The translations under genes were made by a program, and so were the position numbers. From the NCBI GenBank assembly GCA_020205615.1, contig CM035160.1, forward strand, positions 6,984,437 through 7,048,436: a stretch of 64,000 nucleotides of DNA. Direction: 5' to 3'. This document shows, in pieces, positions 22,541 through 32,950 of the stretch. A model generated the notes under the pieces. That model was not told where the DNA came from and did not search any database. It saw only the letters and a list, made by a program, of their open reading frames with translations. Within the stretch, counting starts at the first letter, position 1. Each line of letters begins with the position of its first letter. This stretch comes from Panax quinquefolius (taxonomy: Eukaryota > Streptophyta > Magnoliopsida > Apiales > Araliaceae).

Positions 22541-25500
22541 TCAGGGCTCCACTTCAAATTGCATGTCACAGAGTTGCTCTTCCTCCATATTTTCCTCACT
22601 ATTCTGCTTTTCTTCTTCCTCGGATTCCTGTGATTTGGCCTCTCCACTATTTCCTGAAGAAAAATACAGAGGGTATCATGAAATGAGCATAGGGCTTTAT
22701 GTAGGGAGCAAAAAGTTAAAAACGTTCTAGATATTGCTTCAGTCCAAAAGGCAACATGAATTTTAGGCACAACAGTGAGTTTTTGAATTGCAATTCCCTG
22801 GGATCACAATAAAACTTGCTACAAATCTAAATACAAAGAGAAAGGGTGAGGGGAAGGGGCAGAGGAACTGACTGGAACACGGGAATGTGGAAAAACTGGC
22901 AAATATGAGCTAAAGCAAAAAATGTAGATCAGCTAGCAAACATTTTTTAGATTCACATGGAGGACTATGAATTCTATAATACCATAAAGTATCTTACATT
23001 TTCTGTTTACATAATCGAAACTATAACATGACAAGGCATTCCTGCCTACTTAAGCAATTGAGTCCGAATTCTGGTCAACAAAAATTAAAATAAAGTATAC
23101 ACTTATAAAGTTAATCGAGGATCAAACTCATGGTAGCCACTCAAATATGACAGACAGCACTATAATCAACATACTGAACTCTCCACTACAGATTGACAGA
23201 TCAACCACAACATCAATAACAAATGCCAAAATATTCCCAGCACCTAAAAACTTAGATCACACATGCAGTAAAAAAAACTGACAGACACTGACATAAGAAG
23301 TCTGACATGAAATTGAAAGCAAAAAAACAATTAGGATGCCAGTTCAATGACTAGTCAAGTTTCAGGCAAGACACATGAGATTATCAATTAATTAAACGAG
23401 ACAATACTGTATAAAATAAACTAAAATTAAGATCCATCTACAAGTGAAAACAAAAATTATATAATCTAAAATATCATAGTTTTAAATCTACACAACTAGA
23501 CGTCCTTATAACCAACAACATTGAAAGGGAAAAGATTAACATACCATATTCACTAAATATGACTCCACCAGAACACAGTCCTTCCTCAATCTTTATAAGC
23601 TGCAATGACATTCTAGGTCCAATCTCTTGAAGCTTAACAGCACTCTTTGTAGAAGCTCGGTTAACTCTACCAAGATCAGTTGGTAGACTTACATGTGCTG
23701 CTTCATCATCTGCTTCACCTTCAGATCCATAGCCAGCTCTTCAAGATAAAATAAGGAACAGAATAATTAAAAAACTATTACTAAAAAGTCAACTTAGAAT
23801 TTTTAAACAGTAAACAATTGCTTCCGATTCTTTTGCCATTAGAAACTATGACAGCACAAATTTGAAAAATCGCTACGAATCCCCCTCCATCTATAAACTC
23901 TAGCCAAAATTACAGTCAGGCTAAGCCAAAAACTTAAGTAATTCAAATATAACTCTGATTTACCATTATATTCTCAAATAAGAATGTGAGTGTGCGAGTG
24001 TGTGTGTGTTAGAGAGAGAGAGAGTGAGAGAGCATACTTTGTCAAAAAATCACTCACATCCTGAAGATTTCTTAAATCAGGCACTTGATGATTCTGCACA
24101 AATTTTCTAATTCTGCGTGAAACACCAACAGGCTGTAATCTAATTGAATAATGCCGAAAATCAATAAGTTTTGTCTCTTTATTGTAATTAAGTAGCACTA
24201 TTCTCTGGCAGGAAGAAAGTTTGACCTGCAAAACAAGTAAAATATTAAGAGAAAACCAATACTAAGGCTAATACCAGCATTTCCTTGATGTTGTTCTTCA
24301 CTCACAGTGTTAATATCAATGGCCGGGAAAATGTTCTGAAACATAATAGTTGTGAGCTTCAAATGTTGCTCCCCGGTGCCAAATCCAGAAAGCACAATCT
24401 GCAAAGTTCCATCTATTAATCATAATAACAAGAAAACAAACACTTTCCACAACGGGTTGTTCGTGATTAATGTTAAGTGCAACTTATCACCCCAGACAGT
24501 AGAGCTACATATTCAGACGACACATAAATAAAGAATTGTAGCAAAGAAAAAGAAAATATGTAGATGTTCCCTGTGACTGCATGATGCGGGATTTTTTATT
24601 TTAAGTCAATTTTAATATTTTAATTTACATTTATCAAAACAAAACAATAATATAAAGCAAAACAATAATATAAAGCAAAACAATCTATAATAAAGATAAT
24701 AAAGGCCTTTGCTTAAAGTTCAAACACATTTATATTGCTGCTAATGTCAAAGTTCAAAAACAAACATGCAATTGTTCAAAGTTCAAACTAATTTTTAACG
24801 TATTAGTTTTATTTATAAATTTATAAACAAGATTGTTATTAAATAATAAAATCTAAAATTTCAAGAATTTAATTCCATATTAAAACTTATGAAGCTAAAC
24901 CGGTGTATCATAAGGGATTTGCCTTTTCTATTGATTCCTACGGATTGGATCAAAAACAATTCTTGAATGAGGTATTCGACTCCAGGGTGAGTTTATGGAC
25001 CAATAAAGGATTTTTATCTTCGAAACCCATTGAAAGTTAAAAGGGGGAGTGCATGAGAAATCAGATCATACAAAAATATGGGGTTATTTCTTGGTTTCGT
25101 CCAATCATTAATAACTTGATTATTTTTAGATAATAGTAGATAGAAACAACGCTTGTAAGGATTCCTATTAAAACCAAGAAATATAGGTCTGCCTGCCATC
25201 CACACCAGGCTAAATATAAATTTAAGAATTATATTAAATTAAACTAAATATTACAAATATATCATCATTTATATAATTTGAAGTTGGTTTAAGTTCAAAA
25301 AATTACAACTATAATAAAATTATTCATTTTGACTTGATATTGTTCACTTCTTGTTGTGATTTGATATGTTACAACCTATATTATAAATATGATAAATCAT
25401 TAAAAAAAAAATATATCAAAATGTTTGGGTAGTTATTAAAATAAAAAAATCTCTCTATATAGACCCCGCCTAGGCCCCACCTAATTTTCTGGAGATATTT

Positions 25501-27162
25501 TTTTGCCACCTTGAGCCTAGGTGAGGCGCCTGGGGGCCTAGTGTCTAGGCGAGGCACCAAGGGGGGCCTAGCGCTTAGGCGGGGAGCCAAGGAGAGTAGA
25601 TCCTCTCCCTAAATTCTTTGTCCCCTTGTGTCCCTCTACTTAAATTTTGACACCTAGTCTCTTACTTAACACTAATTAATTCTAAAATTAAATAAAAGGA
25701 TATGTGTCAAAATTTAAGTGAGGGACAGATAATTTGGGGACAGAGGATCTGCTCTCGGGAGCCGAGGAGGGCCTAGCGCCTAGGTGGAGCCTAAGCGGAC
25801 CTAGGCGGGGATTTTTAAAACAGTGATGTTAATCTAAAACTTACCAATGGTGAATTTGAGAAAAGATCTTTAGGACATCTTGGACGCAACTGGGATCGAG
25901 CAATATCAACAGCTAATGAGTACTCATGTATTTTGAATGTAAGTGTGGGTCCTTGTGGGGTCCTGGCAACCCTCAAGTAGGGTGCAGTTGCAGTTTTTGA
26001 TAACATGAGAAAATGTGTGACACCCATTGGTCCTGCAACGTTCAAGAAGTCTTTGAGATTATTACGCTTCTTTTCCTGCAATTAGCGAAATCGATCAGAA
26101 CTGACTAAACCAATTCATTATAATGTATACTTCATGCGAGCTTTTTCCTAGACTTGGAACATATAACAGGAGAGACTGGCATTAAAATAAATTAATCCAC
26201 TGCTAAAAAATTTGAGATAAGAATATAAGATACAAAGTAAAATTGCTTGGGAAAGAAGGCTTTTAGTTTCAAAATATATATAAATTAACCAATATGTTTT
26301 AATTCAAAAATCTAAGAATAAAAATGACTTTCAGCCATTGGCACTATCGTAAAATAAGATTTCAGCCTAGTTCTGGTAATGACAGCTCGAAACTGTGACC
26401 ACAGCTTATATTAGATAGCCCGCTCAAAACGAGAGATTTCATTTATAAACTTAACAAAATATATTAAAAATAACTTCACATAAAGCTACATCAGCCCTTG
26501 CAAGTAATTTTGTTCAACAAAACTACAAAAGTCATGCTCAGATATACATATTGACCAATTAAGTCTATCATTTGTTCCATCAGAAATCTAATATTAACAC
26601 CACCAAATCACTAGTTGAAAAATATATTTATTATCACATTTCTTTTCAAGTTGTTAATGCCAGGATTTTGCTGAGTAAGGCAATACAGGTGAGATGAATC
26701 TGTATATATATGCATGATTGTGCTCGTGTTATACATATAAATTTATATATATGATTACAACAAAATCAAGCCCCCACATGGCACATTTACCTTGAGCTTG
26801 AGGGCTGTATAGGGAAGCATAAGTTTTCTAAAGTCCGCTTGCAATTGTCTGAGAGGACCAGGCAACTTCCCTCTTGAGAACACGAAGCTCCTTGGTATCT
26901 TGTCTCCAGTTATATGATCAACACTCTGCTGCTGGTGCTTCTTTGCAACAGGCTTGACAAATGCGACTTTCTTTTTCTGTTCCAATTCAAAAAACAATCA
27001 CAATTCTGTCATTCTGTGATTCTGTCACGACTCACAACACAGAAAATTGATATAAAAAATTACTGACAGAAGGAATAAAATCTAAACTCATGCCAATTAT
27101 CTAGTTAATGAGATGAATCGAAAGAGATGGTAATAATTGCTTACATTTCTGAATCTAGACAT
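22541..27162 (-). CDS. PPAN: Peter Pan-like / SSF1 Brix-domain ribosome biogenesis protein
   Basis: Seven coding exons on the minus strand join in frame to 340 codons plus stop: 27162-27145, 26976-26791, 26075-25845, 24398-24306, 24225-24038, 23738-23545 and 22653-22541. All introns are GT-AG. The protein starts MSRFRNKKK. A Brix domain runs from about residue 30 ([19 protein letters not shown]) to about 300 ([13 protein letters not shown]). Conserved blocks include [36 protein letters not shown] and [20 protein letters not shown]. An acidic Glu-rich tail ends the protein. Length matches plant PPAN (about 345 residues). Family members are nucleolar and act in 27S pre-rRNA processing and 60S subunit assembly. 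No stop or frameshift was found, so the gene looks functional. The start is chosen because the short first exon gives the basic N-terminus typical of the family. Confidence 0.93.
23984..24031. repeat. GT/GA microsatellite in PPAN intron 5
   Basis: Plus-strand runs of (gt)n followed by (ag)n lie just inside the intron donor at 24037. On the coding strand this is a CT/AC tract beginning a few bases after the 5' splice site. Confidence 0.8.
24903..24986 (+). pseudogene. ycf2: Plastid ycf2 fragment (nuclear plastid DNA)
   Basis: Twenty-eight codons read in one open frame, beginning [20 protein letters not shown] and ending in LNEVFDSR. I recognise this as an internal segment of the plastid gene ycf2. 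Outside these limits the resemblance stops. The fragment lies inside a PPAN intron, on the strand opposite to PPAN. The following 24987-25205, which has an open minus-strand frame, may be a second organelle-derived piece, but I could not identify it. The call rests on remembered family sequence and has not been aligned. Confidence 0.65.
25455..25820. repeat. CCTAGGCG-rich dispersed repeat in PPAN intron 3
   Basis: Many copies of 'gcctaggcg' and variants occur at 25465-25590 and 25757-25815, ending in 'gatttttaaaacagtg'. This low-complexity, GC-rich composition with the 'aaaacagtg' end is common in plant non-autonomous repeats. It is split by an inserted MITE at 25592-25756. I cannot assign a class. 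Confidence 0.55.
25592..25756. mobile_element. Small TIR element (MITE, Mutator-like) nested in the repeat
   Basis: The ends are inverted: GAGAGTAGATCC at the left and GAGAGCAGATCC on the other strand at the right. The similarity continues inward through 'acttaaattttgacac'. It is flanked by gggagccaag (25582-25591) and gggagccgag (25757-25766), a 9-10-base duplication with one mismatch. The TIR plus a 9-10-base duplication fits a Mutator-like non-autonomous element. It encodes nothing. Confidence 0.7.
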
Positions 27163-27226
27163 CTCTTGAGATTAAGGTATCTGATGCTGTATGTTTTTCT
27201 TTCTTTTTAACCTTTTCTGAATCAAA

Positions 27227-27846
27227 CTGCATGAATATAGGCAATCAGTTATGAAAAAAGTTATTAATATATGCACTTGAGATGAACTGCGGCAAAAGAA
27301 TCAATGTTGGATAGAGACACCAAACTCCATGGATGATATCATGACTACTACAAAAATCCTGTATAACTGGGACTGGTAGGGAAAGGAAACCTATCCTAAT
27401 TCTACCCTGGCACCTCTATTAATTAAGCTTCCCCAAACTTTCCCTCCCCCCACCCCCCCGGAAAAAAAAATTTAGGAACCTCTTAACCAAAATTCTATAA
27501 AGAGCTAACTGGCAATATGGTCACAGGTCACCACTGATATATACAAGAACTTGGTACCCAAAATGTTAAAGAAATTGCTTAAAAAGAGCAAATTTGTAGC
27601 ATCACTTCATTTTTAGGCAGATTATTTACACTGTTATATACATGAATGATTGATATAAACATACAAGTACAACAGAAACCTGTACAAACTATAACTACTT
27701 CCACTAAGCCAAACAACAATCCAAGAACTCACAAATCCAAACTTTTTTATATTAGCAACAAAAAAAAATATACAGTACACCATCAAAAGCAATAAACCCC
27801 CCCTTTAAAACAAATCCCAGATAGCTAATTCAAGTTAATAAACTCT
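27227..27846. other. Upstream of PPAN start, no gene seen
   Basis: On the minus strand a splice-acceptor-like 'ttcatgcag' ends at 27227. An exon from 27226 to the first coding donor would then carry the PPAN start codon. The rest is AT-rich with a C-run (27445-27459) and no coding signal. Confidence 0.45.
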
Positions 27847-28329
27847 CTACATAAAAAACATATATATCATATTAGTAAAAAAGGTTACATTTTCAAATTC
27901 AAAAGTTTCTTGTGCAGGGTTTAGACGTAAAAGATGAATGAGAAATAGAGCAAGCAATTGCGCGAACGGCGTACCTAAAGCGTAAAAAGAGAGGAAGCTC
28001 AAAGGGATCAGTTTCCTCTCTCTTACAGCCCAAAAAAGAGAGTTTTACAAAAATCATCTCATATTTTACTTTCGTTCCAAAATATTAATAGATTACCTTC
28101 ACTCTTTGTAAGAAGACCTTATAACCAAATTTTCTCAAGAACTCTCTTTTTTGGGCTGTAAGAGAGAGGAAGCTTATACCTTTGAGCTTCGTCTCTTTAC
28201 GCTTTAGGTACACACGATTGCTTGCTCTATTTCTCAATTCATCTTTTACGTCTAAACCCTGCACAAGAAACTTTTGAATTTGAAAATGTAACCTTTTTTA
28301 CTAATATGATATATATGTTTTTTATGTAG
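27847..28329. repeat. 483-bp near-perfect palindrome with 90-bp spacer
   Basis: The left arm 27847-28045 is the inverse of the right arm 28135-28329, with only scattered mismatches and small gaps. Both arms run from 'ctacataaaaaacatatata' through 'ttcttgtgcagggtttagacg' and 'acctaaagcgtaaa' to 'cagcccaaaaaagagagtt'. The spacer, with the inner arm ends, resembles 59718-59842 on the opposite strand. A transcript through it would form a long hairpin. No target duplication was found at the outer ends. Confidence 0.8.
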
Positions 28330-28620
28330 ATTGTTCCTGGAAAACCAAAAAACAGAACAACAAAAATAATTAAAAATAACATGATACTCGTTTGTTTAAC
28401 AGAAATTTGAAAGGACGTCAATAATAACCAAAATCCAAGATTATAGGACACATCTGAGCTTTCCAACATACAGGAAAACAAATAAAAATTTCAAAAGTCA
28501 AACCTTCAGGATCTAACATAAAGCTCGTTGACAGGGTAAAAAGATAAATCTAATAAATATAAATTACAATTACGAATTGTAAAGAAAATACGACTGATCT
28601 TTCAAATTTCTTAGTAGAAT
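28330..28620. other. No gene seen
   Basis: AT-rich DNA between the palindrome and a hAT-like terminal repeat. An 80-codon open stretch on the minus strand here overlaps the palindrome arm and has no family features. Confidence 0.4.
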
Positions 28621-28812
28621 TAGGGCCTGCTCGGGAATGACTTATTTTAAAATGACTTATAAGTTAAAACAAGTTGACTTATAAGTTGTTTTAAGTTGTG
28701 ACTTATAAGTAAAAGTGTTCGGCTGATAATGACTTATAAGTCGGAAATTAAGTTAAAACAAGTTATGAAGGTGTTCGGCTGATATTGACTTATAAGTTAA
28801 AATAAAATGTAA
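28621..28812. repeat. hAT-like element end with 'gacttataagt' subterminal repeats
   Basis: It begins 'tagggcctgctcgg', like hAT-superfamily MITE termini, and holds six copies of 'cttataagt', two of them within 'gtgttcggctgat..tgacttataagt'. A partner end in inverse orientation lies at 31600-31783. No matching 8-bp duplication was found, so a single 3.16-kb element spanning both is not proven. Confidence 0.5.
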
Positions 28813-30208
28813 AGATTGCTAAAAAGGACATTATAAAAAGATACATTGATTCAATATCTCATCGAAGATACATTAATTATCTCTATTAACCTTTCCTGCC
28901 CACTGAGTTACCTTGATAGATACTCTACCCATAAAAATGAAATTCAATATTTTTCAACCAGAATTCTGAAATCCAGAGGGCAGAGGCCCATGACTGTATG
29001 GACTAGATGTATTTCTTTAATGACTACATTGCATTGTCAGAAATCTTACAAGCATCATGTTTCAAATGTTGTATCATTTTATGTTCTGCCTTTGTATTGA
29101 TTGCCCAAGGAATTCATGTATTCATGTGCCACATAGGACTTGAAATTAGTTCTTTGATCTTGATAGCTTGAACTCTCTACGTTTGCTAAACGTAGTTCAT
29201 GTTTTTAAACCATTTCCAAATAACGATCAGAAGGAACACACTGAGTTATATACCACCACATTTTCAAGATTTATCAATTCATGGGACAGCAAAGTTAATG
29301 TCCATGTCCGCTAAGTCCAATCTATGCAGTAAAGAAATTTTTTGATAGCCTCGGTAACTTTCAGTCACAACTCACATATAGACCTTTTAATAAATAAAAA
29401 AAATGTAAAATAATACAGAAAACCTACATTTCGAGTCGCTACATTATGGTGGCCTAACTCCTCACAAGAGAGAACCTTGAGGGCCATGAAAGTTTACTCA
29501 TTTCAATTCAATGACATCCTTTGCCTAATTTCCTTGCAGTGCTTGATGAGGCTAAATTGTATACTTTTGCAAACAGAGGTATTCAACTTGACAATATCAA
29601 TTCTATTATTTTCAAAAGGAATGAATCGTTAGGCCAACAGGTCAACTCACGATGATAGGCCAGATCATACAAAAGTCAATACTTAATGCCTCAACCATTG
29701 TTTTGAAGAAGATAACTTCAAACATCCAATTAATTGTTTTACTAAGGAAAGATTGTTTCAGTTAACTCAGTCTTAAACCTATTAGAGGAAACACTCTTTT
29801 TTTCGTGACTACGCATTTCTAATGTCCTTCATACTTCATAGTCAGTCCTGTAATAGATTATAATTCATGTGCTCAATACTATCTCATCAAAACTATTAGA
29901 TTTTATTACATTTTACACTGTGCTATCAATGTATAGCTCGGTTCTCCTCTCACATCCCTAAGCTGGCTGCATTTTCCATCACTCTAATCAGCTCAAGACC
30001 AATCTAACCTATCGTTGTGCTTAAGAAAATAATTATTAATAGGGTACCCATGAAGTATTAATCCCCATTCTTGTTGATTCCTACAGGCTCCAATGGACTT
30101 CAAGGCTTGGTCTAATGTTTATTTTTAGAGATATCGTCATTATTGGACAGTATAAGGCCACAAGCATCTGTCATTGACTTTAATTTCCCAATATCCAACA
30201 ATCAGGTA
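28813..30208. other. No gene recognised
   Basis: About 1.4 kb of unique-looking DNA. An 84-codon open stretch at 28846-29100 (+) has no recognisable motif. A perfect 8-bp inverted repeat, ctacgttt/aaacgtag, lies near 29177-29194. This DNA may be part of a long PPAN leader intron. Confidence 0.4.
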
Positions 30209-30216
30209 ATTACCAT

Positions 30217-30738
30217 CACCGGCAAAGCTACGCATGAGATTGTGGGGTCAATTGACCCCACTGAAAAAAATAATTGCTTTATAATGTAAGGTAAATTTTA
30301 AAAAAATTAAGTATTATACATAAATTGACCCCACTAAAATTTTATAAATTTTCTATTATATAGGGTCAAATTGAAAATTTATAACTTTGTCAATCAAATT
30401 TTAACCAAATATGACTCATATCCTCTCAATATATGTATATCTCTCAACAATATTTTAAACTAAATAATAATCTAATTTATATTATTTTTAAAAATACTTG
30501 ATAAATTAATTACTTATGAACATGAACAGTTGTGATTAAAAAAATCTATTATGAGTCAATATAGTGTATATATACCATATATTATTACTTATTATATTGT
30601 CATTGTAATATAGTATATATATATACGTGTGACCCGAAAGTACAAAAGTAATAAAAATATTGGCTCGGGGGCGCCAAATTATTTATAGCTTGGTCATAAT
30701 TTTAACCCCACTGGAAAGGATTTATGGCTTCGCCACTG
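30217..30738. mobile_element. 522-bp hAT-like non-autonomous element
   Basis: Inverted ends read CACCGGCAAAGC (left) and CAGTGGCGAAGC (right, other strand). It is flanked by ATTACCAT at 30209-30216 and 30739-30746, a perfect 8-bp duplication as made by hAT transposases. Both ends carry 'ggggtcaa/ttaacccc'-like subterminal sequence. There is no coding capacity, so it would depend on a transposase from elsewhere. Confidence 0.75.
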
Positions 30739-31257
30739 ATTACCATTCATTATGCTCCACATTTGTGGTGTCTCCCAACATAATATTGGTTTAACAAGCA
30801 GCAGCAACAATCTTGTTATACTTGAAAAGTTATTATAGCATATTCATAACATTGTTCCTAAATAAAAGAGGATCTCAAATATGAAAATCCTACAACCCCA
30901 ATTAGCAACAAATACAATGGCCACTCATCCAGTCATCCCAAGATTAAATCTTTCAACCAATATTATAACTGGGTAAATTATTTGTTTAGTCACTTCTAGT
31001 AGAAGTGTAGCACCCATGCAGGCTATGAAGCAAATCTAACATTGTAAATAAAAATCTTAACGTTCTCTTCCTAATCTCCCCAGCTCTGTAGTTGAAACTT
31101 GAAACCCATCTGCTACCTTTAAGTTGTGTATATATAGAATTAACAACAAATGGAATTGAATCGAAACCTATATGCTCTGAAACTACAGTAAAAAATGAAG
31201 AGGTAAAGAAGAAAGAAAAAACACATGTCAAAGATTCAAACATAACATAATACACAC

Positions 31258-31261
<4 letters not shown>

Positions 31262-31303
<42 letters not shown>
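31262..31303. repeat. TA dinucleotide microsatellite
   Basis: About 21 uninterrupted TA units. The open frame seen across it on the minus strand (Ile-Tyr repeat) is an artefact of this tract. Confidence 0.95.
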
Positions 31304-31305
<2 letters not shown>

Positions 31306-31329
31306 AATACTTGGTCTAGGATTTGGTAC

Positions 31330-31520
31330 CTAACAACAATCGAAGGAGTAACAGCAATTGACGGAGTAAAATGAGTAACAGTAATAACAGCCGCGGATTG
31401 AAGGAAAGAGAAGCCAAAAATTTGACGGATCGAGCGCAGAGAGAGAGCAGAGCACAGATATCAGAGCTTGGCCGCTGAGAAGAAAATGTTACGTTAGAAG
31501 AGAAGAAACAGAGTAAGGCT
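31330..31520 (-). promoter_or_regulatory. Possible distant PPAN promoter and leader exon
   Basis: On the minus strand a pyrimidine-rich leader-like stretch (about 31500-31420, with 'ctctgctctctctctgcg') leads to a donor-like 'ttgttag|gtacca' near 31328. It lies about 4.1 kb upstream of the acceptor at 27227. The look is that of a plant 5' UTR exon with a long first intron, and no other minus-strand gene nearby could own it. This is inference only, and other start sites nearer to 27200 are possible. Confidence 0.3.
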
Positions 31521-31599
31521 TTTTAGGTTAGGTTAGAAGGGGCATTTATGTAATTTACTACAACAGAGTTAGGCAAAATAAATATTACATTTGGTCAAA

Positions 31600-31783
31600 A
31601 TTACTTATTAAGAATAACTTATAAGTCATTTTTTTTTTATTAGTTACAAATTATAACTTATTATTTTTGACTTATAAATAAAAAATAAGTCATAATTTAA
31701 GTCATTTCCGAATACTCAAATTATAAATAACAGCTTATAAGTTAGTTTGACCAACTTATAAACTACCCCAAACACCCCCTAAG
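31600..31783. repeat. hAT-like element end (inverse partner of 28621)
   Basis: It ends 'ccaaacaccccctaa', the inverse of a TTAGGGGGTGTTTGG-type terminus, and holds 'cttataagtt' and 'gacttataaataa' subterminal motifs like those at 28621-28812. It may be a separate MITE or the far end of one long element. Confidence 0.45.
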
Positions 31784-32950
31784 GTTGATGGGAGCTAATT
31801 GTTATTCAAAGACGGAGTCACGGAGAGAACTTCGAAGATTAGGGCTTTGAAAGTTGGGAAAGGGGTAATACATTAAAGGAACAATTACATATTCTATTAT
31901 ATTTTTGAAAATAATTACAACAATAGTATACTTATAATATATTTACACAATTAATACACTTTCATATTTATTTACAATATTAGTGCAATTAGGATTTTTT
32001 AATTTAGGAAATTAGTATGCAATTATGATTCCTTAATTTAGGAGATTAGTTGTCCGCATGGCTTCTTATCTCCTGTTCTCTCTCCTCAACTAGAACAATT
32101 GCATTAGTTAGTCATCATCTTTCTTATTCATTCAACGTATTATATATATATATTTATGAGTCAACCAACTGTATAAATTTTTATAACATGATTGTTGTTA
32201 TACTTATGCTGGTACCGATCAATCAATTAGGGAAATGTGAGTAATCCCAAGGCAAACTCATATTAGTTTCTCTCTCTAAAACTACATAGCAATCACAAGA
32301 ACATAACAACACCATTAATTATGGGTCGGACCTCCTCCTCCTCCTCCTCCACGGTCCTCATCCACGCTCCGTCTCCCTTCGATGGTCGGCCGGAATAATC
32401 AATCGCTTCTCCGACGACGTCATCTTCACCCCCATCCACGATGATAATATATTGATGCAGAATAACAATTAATGAAAAATATATTGATCCACCTCCACAT
32501 CTTCAGTTTTTTCATATTGCAGTGGGTATCCAATGTAACTAATTCAGTTTTATTAAATTACCAATAATTTTGAATGTGATGCAGTTGGTAGTCAAACCTT
32601 CATGCAGTTGGTTGCCAAACTTTCAGACCAAGGTAACCAATTAATACCGCAGATGTGGAGGTAGATTGGTTACCTTGGTATAAAGGTTTAGTTACCTTGG
32701 TATAAAAGTTTGGTTACATTTTTTAAGAATGTTTGGTTATCAACATTACATTACACATCACTCTCTTATCTCTCTTTTTTCTATGTAGTGTTCTTATTTT
32801 CCTTTGAACATGAAATTGGGTCTCACCGGCGAAGGTGGACATAAAATTGGGTCTCACCGGAGAAGGGGAGGATGAAGATGACGTTGCCAAACTTTGAATA
32901 TTTGAATTTGAATTATTATTTTTGAATTTCAAAAAATGTGGAATGTAATA
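31784..32950. other. Intergenic; short unknown open stretch and small direct repeats
   Basis: A 26-codon frame at 32321-32401 (+) starts MGRT, carries seven Ser and ends FDGRPE. It lies in GC-richer DNA that could be the decayed start of a gene, but I do not recognise it. Direct repeats follow: 'ggttaccttggtataaa' at 32658-32720, and a 32-base unit around 'aaattgggtctcaccgg' twice at 32811-32865. Nothing else stands out. Confidence 0.4.

Noticed and set aside
30986..31306. A 106-codon minus-strand frame beginning with Ile-Tyr repeats.
   Set aside because: It starts in a TA microsatellite and has no family features.
28621..31783. One 3.16-kb hAT element spanning both 'tagggcctg' and 'cccccctaa'-type ends.
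   Set aside because: The termini are only roughly inverse, no 8-bp duplication is visible, and no transposase was recognised in between. They are reported as two separate ends.
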